A DNA stretch of 64,000 nucleotides from positions 3,081,021-3,145,020 of the forward strand of contig NZ_JWJG01000028.1 of NCBI RefSeq assembly GCF_000818395.1. The letters are read 5' to 3'. Each line of letters starts with the position of its first letter. Within the stretch, counting starts at the first letter, position 1. The notes below the pieces were generated by a model. The model saw nothing but the letters and a program-made list of their open reading frames with translations, did no database searches and had not been told where the DNA came from. The position numbers were made by a program, and so were the translations under genes. Shown here in pieces: positions 57,415 through 64,000 of this stretch. The DNA is from Noviherbaspirillum autotrophicum. Its GTDB lineage: Bacteria > Pseudomonadota > Gammaproteobacteria > Burkholderiales > Burkholderiaceae_D.

Positions 57415-58583
57415 CAGCGCAGTTTCAGGGTTGACAGTCCGAACAACACGCACATCATGGTGACGATCCAGAAGCGCACCACGACTTGCGTCTCTTTCCA
57501 GCCTTTCTGCTCAAAGTGATGGTGCAGCGGTGCCATCAGCAGAATGCGGCGGCCGACACCAAACCTCTTCTTGGTGTACTTGAAGTAGCCGACCTGCAGC
57601 ATCACCGACAGCGTCTCGACCACGAAGATGCCGCCCATGAGGAACAGCACGATCTCCTGGCGCACGATGACGGCGATGGTGCCGAGCGCACCGCCCAACG
57701 CCAGTGCGCCGACGTCACCCATGAATACCTGCGCCGGATGCGCGTTGTACCAGAGGAAGGCCAAGCCGGCGCCGGCCAGTGCGCCGCAGAAGATCAGCAG
57801 CTCGGCCGAACCCGGAATGTAGGGAATGAACAGGTACTTTGCATACACCGCGCTGCCAGTCAGATAGGCGACCAGTCCGAGCGCCGAGCCGACCATCACG
57901 GTCGGCATGATGGCGAGCCCGTCCAGGCCATCGGTCAAGTTGACCGCATTGCTGGAGCCGACGATTACGAAGTAGGTCAGCGCGATGAAGCCCCACACAC
58001 CGAGCGGATAGCTGATGGTTTTGAAGAAGGGCACGATCAGGTCGGCCTTCGGCGGCAAATCGAGGCTGAAGCCGGACTGCACCCAGGCGACGAACAGCTG
58101 CCACACCTTGGTGTTGGTCGGCGCCGACACCGAGAACGCGAGATATACCGCGGCGATCAGGCCGATCAGCGACTGCCAGAAATACTTTTCGCGCGAGCGC
58201 ATGCCTTCCGGGTCCTTGTAGACCACTTTGCGGTAGTCGTCGACCCAGCCGATGGCGCCGTAGCCGAGCGTGACCACCAGCACGATCCAGATGAAGCGGT
58301 TGCTCCAGTCGGCCCACAGCAGCGTGGAAATGCCGATCGAGAGCAGGATCAGCGCACCGCCCATGGTCGGCGTGCCGGTCTTGATCAAGTGGGTCTGCGG
58401 GCCATCGGTGCGCACCGCCTGGCCCACCTTCAGGCGGGTCAGCATGCGAATGACGGCCGGTCCGGAAATCAGGCCGATCGCCAGCGCGGTCAGCGTTGCG
58501 AAGACGGCGCGAAAGGTAATGAAGTTAAAGACCCGCAGCGCACCGAGATCCTGGTGAAAATATTGTGCTAGCCAGAGCAGCAT
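57414..58583 (-). CDS. mraY: Phospho-N-acetylmuramoyl-pentapeptide transferase MraY
   Basis: Transfers phospho-MurNAc-pentapeptide to undecaprenyl phosphate, giving lipid I. 389 residues with about ten membrane helices. Conserved [15 protein letters not shown] and the HHH-like stretch [12 protein letters not shown] are present. It starts one base after the murF stop. Confidence 0.97.
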   Translation of the reverse strand: MLLWLAQYFHQDLGALRVFNFITFRAVFATLTALAIGLISGPAVIRMLTRLKVGQAVRTDGPQTHLIKTGTPTMGGALILLSIGISTLLWADWSNRFIWIVLVVTLGYGAIGWVDDYRKVVYKDPEGMRSREKYFWQSLIGLIAAVYLAFSVSAPTNTKVWQLFVAWVQSGFSLDLPPKADLIVPFFKTISYPLGVWGFIALTYFVIVGSSNAVNLTDGLDGLAIMPTVMVGSALGLVAYLTGSAVYAKYLFIPYIPGSAELLIFCGALAGAGLAFLWYNAHPAQVFMGDVGALALGGALGTIAVIVRQEIVLFLMGGIFVVETLSVMLQVGYFKYTKKRFGVGRRILLMAPLHHHFEQKGWKETQVVVRFWIVTMMCVLFGLSTLKLR

Positions 58584-58584
58584 G

Positions 58585-59976
58585 TCAGTGAGCTTCCTGT
58601 ACTGATGATTCTTGATTGACGAGGTGCTGAACCACGCGCTCCATCTCCATGAAGCGCGAGCCTTTCACCAATACCGTGGAGCCGGCGCTCGCCAGCTTGT
58701 CGACGGCCGCATTGAGCGTGGCGACATCGGCGAAGTGCTCCGCATCCGCGCCGAAGGCCTCGACGCTATGGCGCGCCAGGTCGCCCAGCGCCAGCATGTG
58801 CTCGATGCCGCGGCTTTTCGCGTAGGCGCCGACCTCGGCGTGGTATTGCGGTCCTTCGTTGCCGACCTCGCCCATGTCGCCCAACACCAAAAGGCGCGGT
58901 TTCGCCGCGTTGGCAAGCACATCGATCGCCGCGCGCACCGAATCCGGATTGGCGTTATAGGTATCGTCGATCACCAGTGCGCCGCAGCGGGCAGCCTTGC
59001 GTTGTAGGCGGCCGTTGACCGGGGCGAATGCCTCCAGTCCGCGAATCACCGCATCGACCGGGACGCCGACAGCCAGCGTGCAGGCGGTGGCGGCCAATGC
59101 GTTGCACACGTTGTGCTCGCCGGCTGCGGCCAGCTTCACTTGAAAGGTAGCGGTGCCAGCCCGGATCGAGAGATCGCTGCCAAAGTCGTTCGCCTGCCAC
59201 GCGCAGGTAACGTCGGCGTCGTCTGACAGGCCGAAGGTCTTCACCTTCCGCCCCGCCGCGAAGTCGCGCCACAGCGGCGTGTACTCGTCATCTGCCGGGA
59301 ACACCGCAGTACCGTTTTCCGGCAGCGAGCGCAGCACGGCGCCGTTTTCGCGGGCGACCGCTTCGACGCTTTCCATGAATTCCTGGTGTTCGCGCTGCGC
59401 GTTGTTGACCAGTCCTACGGTGGGCTGCGCAATCGCTGCCAGCTGCGCGATCTCGCCCGGATGGTTCATGCCCAGTTCAATCACTGCCGCTTGATAGGAA
59501 GCATTGAGACGAAACACGGTGAGCGGCACACCGATATCGTTGTTGAGATTGCCGCGGGTGGCCATGCAGCGCTCGGCGCCGAAGGCGGCAGCCAGAATCG
59601 ATGCGATCATTTCCTTGACCGTGGTCTTGCCGTTGCTGCCGGTGACGCCGATGACCGGCAAGGCAAACTGGCGACGCCAGTAGGCAGCGATTTCACCCAG
59701 AGCGACGCGCGTATCCGGCACCACCAGCGCCGGGATAGCGAGCCCTTCCGGCACGCGCTCCACCACCATGGCGGCGACGCCCTTAGCCGCCACTTCGTTC
59801 AAAAAGTCATGCGCATCGAAACGCTCGCCGCGCAAAGCGACGAACAAATTACCAATAGATACAGCTCGGCTGTCGGTCGACACGCCGTCGAACTTTGCAT
59901 CCGCCGCAGAATCGCTGACATTCGCGATCGCGGCGCGCGAAATCCATGGCTGAAGTGCAGCCAATGATGATTTCAT
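58585..59976 (-). CDS. murF: UDP-MurNAc-tripeptide--D-alanyl-D-alanine ligase MurF
   Basis: Adds D-Ala-D-Ala to the tripeptide precursor. 463 residues with [30 protein letters not shown] (split: DSRAV and GNLFVALRG) at the N-terminus, ATP loop [12 protein letters not shown] and [17 protein letters not shown]. The ATG overlaps the murE stop by one base (TAATG). Confidence 0.96.
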   Translation of the reverse strand: MKSSLAALQPWISRAAIANVSDSAADAKFDGVSTDSRAVSIGNLFVALRGERFDAHDFLNEVAAKGVAAMVVERVPEGLAIPALVVPDTRVALGEIAAYWRRQFALPVIGVTGSNGKTTVKEMIASILAAAFGAERCMATRGNLNNDIGVPLTVFRLNASYQAAVIELGMNHPGEIAQLAAIAQPTVGLVNNAQREHQEFMESVEAVARENGAVLRSLPENGTAVFPADDEYTPLWRDFAAGRKVKTFGLSDDADVTCAWQANDFGSDLSIRAGTATFQVKLAAAGEHNVCNALAATACTLAVGVPVDAVIRGLEAFAPVNGRLQRKAARCGALVIDDTYNANPDSVRAAIDVLANAAKPRLLVLGDMGEVGNEGPQYHAEVGAYAKSRGIEHMLALGDLARHSVEAFGADAEHFADVATLNAAVDKLASAGSTVLVKGSRFMEMERVVQHLVNQESSVQEAH

Positions 59977-61511
59977 TAATGATTCCCCTTCATCGTTACT
60001 CGTGCAGCCAACGCCAGAGCGGTATGGTCTGCATCCAAAAAAGGCAATCTCTTGCCCTTTATTTCCTGATACGGTTCGTGGCCCTTACCGGCCAGCAGAA
60101 CCACATCGTTTTTCCCTGCATGCCGCACCGCCCACAAAATCGCGGAGGCGCGGTCCTCGATCACGTGCAATGCATCCGTTGCCAGAGCCTGCGTGTCGAT
60201 GCCTTGGACAATCTGCGACAGAATAGTTGCCGGCTCCTCGCTGCGCGGGTTGTCGCTGGTGACGACGATATGGTTCGCGGCTTGCGCCACACGCCCCATC
60301 TGCGGGCGCTTGCCCGGGTCGCGGTCACCGCCGCAGCCGAACACGCACCACAGTTCGCCGTTCCGCTGCTGCGCCACCTGGCGCAAGGTCGCCAGCGTCT
60401 TTTCCAGCGCATCCGGCGTGTGTGCGTAATCGATCACGACCAGCGGTGCATCGTCGCCGCCCAGCTGCTCCATGCGGCCCGGGACCGCAGTCAGTGCTTC
60501 GAGCGTCTCGGCCGCTGCCTTGAAGACAACGCCCCTGGCCAGCAGCACGCCGAAAATGCCGAGGACGTTACTGACATTAAATTGGCCGACAAGTTGCGTC
60601 TTTATTTGAGTGGAGCCATCCGCACAATCCAGCTTGAATGTGGTACCGCCATGGCTGGTGCGGATCTCGCTCGCGCGCAGAACCGCGATGCCGTCGATCT
60701 CCCGCTCCGCGACTGTATAACCGGTGACTGGCAGTTGCGGCCTTGTCTTCTTCAGGTGGTCGACCAGGCGCAGGCCCATGTCGTCGTCAAGATTGATCAC
60801 CGCATGTTTCAATCCCGGCCAGTCGAACAGCATTTTCTTGGCCGCTTCGTAGGCCGCCATGTCGCCGTGATAATCGAGGTGATCCCGCGTGAAATTGGTG
60901 AACAAGGCGACGTCGACATGCATGCCGTCCAGGCGTCCCTGCTCGAGGCCGATCGACGATGCTTCGATTACAAGCGCCGTAGCGCCCGCATCGCGCAGGT
61001 CCGCCAGCTTGCGCTGCAACAGCACGGCGTCCGGCGTCGTATAGCCGGTATTGGCGAGCCCGTCGTGAGCGCCGCGTCGGTACAGTCCGACGCCGAGCGT
61101 TCCGATCACGGCAGTCGGCTCGCCCAGCCGGGACAAGGCGTTGCCGAGCCATTGGCTGCACGAAGTCTTGCCGTTGGTTCCGGTTACGGCAACGGTAAAC
61201 ATGGCGGCATCGGGCTTGCCATAATATGTATTTGCAACCGGGCCGGCGACCTTCTTCAGGTTGCGCACCGCCATGTGCGGCACATTCCAGGCATCGTTCC
61301 ACTGGAAGCCGTCAGCTTCGAAAATGACCGCCTTGGCGCCCCGCTGGATGGCGCTTTCAATGTAACGCCGGCCATCGGCAGCGTCACCCGGATAGGCGAA
61401 GAAGACGTCGCCAGCCCGGATGGTGCGCGAATCGGACGACAGTTGCGCCGCCGGCGCCTCGATGTCGAGCCAAGTGAGGATATTGGTTACGGAAGCAGTC
61501 ACAGCCAGCAT
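59976..61511 (-). CDS. murE: UDP-MurNAc-L-Ala-D-Glu--meso-diaminopimelate ligase MurE
   Basis: Adds the third stem residue. 511 residues. ATP loop GTNGKTSCSQWLG; the DNPRSEEP motif near residue 430 is the known selector for meso-diaminopimelate. ATG 61511 (MLAVTASVTN) overlaps the ftsI stop (TGATG). The frame stays open to 62042, but those extra 177 codons lie wholly within ftsI and have no MurE likeness. Confidence 0.96.
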   Translation of the reverse strand: MLAVTASVTNILTWLDIEAPAAQLSSDSRTIRAGDVFFAYPGDAADGRRYIESAIQRGAKAVIFEADGFQWNDAWNVPHMAVRNLKKVAGPVANTYYGKPDAAMFTVAVTGTNGKTSCSQWLGNALSRLGEPTAVIGTLGVGLYRRGAHDGLANTGYTTPDAVLLQRKLADLRDAGATALVIEASSIGLEQGRLDGMHVDVALFTNFTRDHLDYHGDMAAYEAAKKMLFDWPGLKHAVINLDDDMGLRLVDHLKKTRPQLPVTGYTVAEREIDGIAVLRASEIRTSHGGTTFKLDCADGSTQIKTQLVGQFNVSNVLGIFGVLLARGVVFKAAAETLEALTAVPGRMEQLGGDDAPLVVIDYAHTPDALEKTLATLRQVAQQRNGELWCVFGCGGDRDPGKRPQMGRVAQAANHIVVTSDNPRSEEPATILSQIVQGIDTQALATDALHVIEDRASAILWAVRHAGKNDVVLLAGKGHEPYQEIKGKRLPFLDADHTALALAARVTMKGNH

Positions 61512-63259
61512 CACAGGCTCTCCTTCACGCTCTCGGCGGGAATGATGATGTCGGTTACCGACGAATCGGGCGCAACGTTCATTGCACGTAACGCGTTTGC
61601 TGCAATCGCGGAAAATACCGGCGCGGCCACATCGCCGCCGTAATGCTGTCCGTTCGACGGCTCGTCCACCATCACCGCGATGACGATGCGCGGGTTGGAC
61701 ACCGGCGCGAAGCCGACGAAGGAAGCGACATATTTGTTCACGTAGCGCCCGCCGGCCAGCTTGTAAGCGGTGCCGGTCTTGCCGGCGACGCGGTATCCCG
61801 GCACCTGCGCTTTCGGCGCTGTTCCGCCCGGACCGGTCACGCTTTCCATCATGGCGCGCATGTCGCGTGCCGTTTTTTCGCTGATCACGCGCTGTCCGGC
61901 GGACGGCTGGTCCATTTTTTGAAACGACACCGGAATCAGGTCGCCGTCGCGCGCGAAGATCATGTACGAATGCGCCATCTGGATCAGCGACACGGAAATG
62001 CCGTGGCCATAGCTCATGGTGGCTTGCTCGATGGGTCGCCACGATTTATAAGGCCGCACGCGGCCTGCCACTGCGCCGGGAAAGCCCAGCTTCGGCTGCT
62101 GCCCGAAACCGACCGTGGTAAACAAATCCCACATTTCCTGCGGCTGCATTTGCAGCGCGAGCTTGGCGGTGCCGACGTTGGAGGATTTTTCGATGATCTG
62201 GGACACGGTCAGCGGCCCATGCGGGTGCGCGTCGCCGATGGTGGCGGTACCGATGGTCATCTTGCCGGGCGCGGTCTGCACGACGGTATTGGGAGTCACG
62301 CGCCTCGTTTCCAGCGCCAGCGCGACCGTAAACGGCTTCATCGTCGAGCCCGGCTCGAAGGTGTCGGTCAGCACGCGGTTGCGCAGCTGCGCACCGGTCA
62401 GGTGAGCGCGGTCGTTCGGGTTGTAGGTCGGCATATTGACCAACGCCAGCACCTCGCCGGTCTGCACGTCAAGCACCACGGCGCCTGCGGCTTTCGCATT
62501 GTGCTTTTCAACCGCCGCCTTCAGCTGCGAGTAGGCGATGTACTGGATCTTGCTGTCGATTGACAGCGTCAGGTTCTTGCCGTCGTGCGGCTCGCGGATC
62601 GCCTCGATGTCCTCGACGATGTGGCCGAGACGGTCCTTGATCACGCGGCGGCTGCCGGTCACGCCTGCCAGGCTCTTCTGAAAGGCCAGTTCCATGCCTT
62701 CCTGCCCTGCATCCTCGACGTTGGTGAAACCGACCACATGCGCCATCACCTCGCCTTCCGGGTAGAAGCGCTTGTATTCCTTGCGGGTTGCGATGCCGGA
62801 AATGCCGAGCTTGAGAATCTTGTCGGCCGTGTCCTGCTCGACCTGGCGCTTCAGGTAGACGAATGTGCGGTCGGAATCGAGCTTCTTGTTCAGTTCCTGG
62901 TCGCTCATCTCAAGCAGGCGGGCCAGCTCGCGCAGCTTTTCCCTGGGCGCGTCCTGCACGTCCTCGGGAATGGCCCAGATCGCCTTGACCGGCACCGAGG
63001 ATGCGAGCACATGGCCGTCGCGGTCGGTGATCTTGCCGCGCGTGGCGGGCAACTCCAGCGTGCGCGCATAGCGCGACTCGCCCTGTTTCTGCAGGAAATC
63101 GGTGGAAACGCCTTGCAGATAGAGCGCCCGGCCGGCCAGGGCGGCAAAGCCGGCGAATAGCGCGAACAACACGACGCGCGAACGCCAGACCGGCAGCTTG
63201 ACGGCCAATACCGGGCTGGCGGCGAACGGAACTCCCTTGGCGGCGGCGGCGCGCGTCAT
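61511..63259 (-). CDS. ftsI: Septal peptidoglycan transpeptidase FtsI (PBP3)
   Basis: Cross-links septal murein in the periplasm. 582 residues: cytoplasmic start, one membrane helix (about 28-48), the pedestal domain and a transpeptidase domain with active-site S305-T-M-K308, S359-S-N361 and K494-T-G496. No PASTA domains. Its stop overlaps murE and its start overlaps ftsL by four bases. Confidence 0.97.
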   Translation of the reverse strand: MTRAAAAKGVPFAASPVLAVKLPVWRSRVVLFALFAGFAALAGRALYLQGVSTDFLQKQGESRYARTLELPATRGKITDRDGHVLASSVPVKAIWAIPEDVQDAPREKLRELARLLEMSDQELNKKLDSDRTFVYLKRQVEQDTADKILKLGISGIATRKEYKRFYPEGEVMAHVVGFTNVEDAGQEGMELAFQKSLAGVTGSRRVIKDRLGHIVEDIEAIREPHDGKNLTLSIDSKIQYIAYSQLKAAVEKHNAKAAGAVVLDVQTGEVLALVNMPTYNPNDRAHLTGAQLRNRVLTDTFEPGSTMKPFTVALALETRRVTPNTVVQTAPGKMTIGTATIGDAHPHGPLTVSQIIEKSSNVGTAKLALQMQPQEMWDLFTTVGFGQQPKLGFPGAVAGRVRPYKSWRPIEQATMSYGHGISVSLIQMAHSYMIFARDGDLIPVSFQKMDQPSAGQRVISEKTARDMRAMMESVTGPGGTAPKAQVPGYRVAGKTGTAYKLAGGRYVNKYVASFVGFAPVSNPRIVIAVMVDEPSNGQHYGGDVAAPVFSAIAANALRAMNVAPDSSVTDIIIPAESVKESL

Positions 63260-63528
63260 TTGCCCCCCGTCGTCAGGTACTGGGTACGATCCGGCGAGAC
63301 TGCCACCATGTGCAGGTCGCGCCGAGCGTTAGCTTCGATGCGAGCGTGCTTGCCGAGCGTGGATTGATCGAGCTGAAGCTGCGCCCACTCGATATCGAGC
63401 TGCCTGGCGGCGGCTTGGGCACGCTCCAGTTCGATGAACTGGCGCCGCGCCTGGTACTGCGAATTCACCAGCGACAGTGCGCACAGGACGACTGCGAACG
63501 TGAGAATGAACGTAATGCGCCCGCTCAT
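63256..63528 (-). CDS. ftsL: Cell division protein FtsL
   Basis: Small bitopic divisome protein, partner of FtsB and FtsQ. 90 residues: membrane helix (about 5-22) followed by a periplasmic coiled coil (about 28-65; [21 protein letters not shown]). The sequence is weakly conserved, so the call rests on topology, length and its position between rsmH and ftsI, both of which it overlaps. Confidence 0.93.
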   Translation of the reverse strand: MSGRITFILTFAVVLCALSLVNSQYQARRQFIELERAQAAARQLDIEWAQLQLDQSTLGKHARIEANARRDLHMVAVSPDRTQYLTTGGK

Positions 63529-64000
63529 CGCGCGCCTCCGGCTGGCAGGCGTTCCGCGACGCGCATGATGGCCGAGCGGGCGCGCGGGTTTTCCGCGACT
63601 TCGGCCTCGTCAGGCTTCATCTTGGACAAGAGCTTCAGATCGGGCTGCGGCAGGTCCACCGCACGAATCGGCAGGCGACGGTCCGGCTGCGGCGCGTTGG
63701 CTTTGGATGCCATGAAGCGCTTGACGATGCGATCTTCCAGCGAATGAAAGCTGATCACAGCCAGTCTCCCCTGCGGGCCCAGTTTTTGAAATGCGGCCTC
63801 TAGTCCTATTTCGAGTTCTTCAAGCTCTTTATTGATGAAAATCCGGACAGCTTGAAAGGTACGAGTGGCCGGGTCCTTACCCTTCTCGCGGGTTTTAACG
63901 GCGCGTGCCACGATCTCGGCAAGCTGTCGTGTGGTTGAAATTGGCTCGATTGCCCGGCGAGCTGCAATCGCCTTTGCAATCTGAAGAGCATACCGTTCTT
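63525..64000 (-). CDS. rsmH: 16S rRNA m4C1402 N4-methyltransferase RsmH, C-terminal part
   Basis: Methylates C1402 of 16S rRNA. The gene enters from the right edge; the frame is open to position 64000. Visible residues include [61 protein letters not shown] and [17 protein letters not shown], all typical of the RsmH C-terminal half. The stop overlaps the ftsL ATG. Upstream, mraZ would be expected outside the window. Confidence 0.95.
   Translation of the reverse strand, partial: ERYALQIAKAIAARRAIEPISTTRQLAEIVARAVKTREKGKDPATRTFQAVRIFINKELEELEIGLEAAFQKLGPQGRLAVISFHSLEDRIVKRFMASKANAPQPDRRLPIRAVDLPQPDLKLLSKMKPDEAEVAENPRARSAIMRVAERLPAGGAR

Noticed and set aside
55771-57519. 582-codon plus-strand open frame opposite murD
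   Set aside because: It is a GC-rich antisense shadow: murD on the other strand has full family motifs and tight operon overlaps. The antisense product has no recognisable domain and is rich in Arg/His/Gln as expected for such shadows. The same holds for the 477-codon frame opposite nrdA (3273-4706) and similar ones.
61512-62042. 177-codon upstream extension of murE
   Set aside because: The extension lies entirely within ftsI in another frame, has no MurE similarity, and a normal start codon overlaps the ftsI stop.

Overview
The window is a 64-kb piece of a betaproteobacterial chromosome. Gene content, gene order (mraY/mur/fts cluster, then lpxC, dciA-like gene, M23 peptidase, secA, argJ; pilB-pilC-pilD-coaE-zapD-yacG) and protein sequences point to Burkholderiales, most likely Oxalobacteraceae (Herminiimonas/Collimonas/Herbaspirillum relatives); the family-level call is inference. 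Coding density is high and most genes are housekeeping. I saw no CRISPR array, intact insertion sequence or prophage.

Layout. 1-5.1 kb: start of a histone H1-like gene, then the class Ia ribonucleotide reductase genes nrdA-nrdB behind a promoter with two NrdR boxes. 5.2-10 kb: a minus-strand operon of a CcsA/YpjD-like protein, a PP0621-family protein, pilS-pilR (type IV pilus two-component system) and ampD. 10.3-20.6 kb: ffh, a histone-tail/SWIB fusion protein, a lytic transglycosylase, proS, rppH, a CNP1-like exported protein, proB, obgE, rpmA-rplU and ispB, then tRNA-Pro(CGG). 20.8-28 kb: a CNNM/CorC-type membrane protein and pilB-pilC-pilD-coaE-zapD-yacG. 28-33.8 kb: a TyrR/PhhR-like sigma-54 activator, dadA, mutT, a DUF815 ATPase and argJ. 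33.9-39.4 kb: secA, an M23 peptidase, a DciA-like gene and lpxC. 39.5-44.3 kb: glpK, glpD, glpR and a peroxiredoxin. 44.3-48 kb: a denitrification cassette nirK-nirV-sco. 47.9-64 kb: the division and cell-wall cluster read leftwards, from rsmH (cut by the window end) through ftsL, ftsI, murE, murF, mraY, murD, ftsW, murG, murC, ddl, ftsQ, ftsA to ftsZ, nearly all start/stop-overlapping.

The most striking structure is the nirK cassette between the peroxiredoxin gene and ftsZ. It is bracketed by an imperfect direct repeat of about 195 bp (44315-44510 and 47824-48018). Each copy holds the first bases of the peroxiredoxin gene, the ftsZ terminator and the last codons of ftsZ. The left copy therefore contains an ftsZ tail relic (about 22 codons plus stop), next to pieces of two unrecognised genes. 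NirK carries a C-terminal cytochrome c domain, is followed by a NirV-like protein and a SCO-type copper protein, and has an FNR/Nnr-type box where a class II activator would sit. The simplest reading is that a nitrite-reduction module was acquired by recombination at the edge of the division cluster. The glp genes are a second set of catabolic genes in the usual ftsZ-lpxC interval.

Other regulatory structure: a perfect 16-bp-arm palindrome between mutT and dadA, a tandem decamer between glpD and glpR, and an extended -10 almost touching the lpxC start codon.
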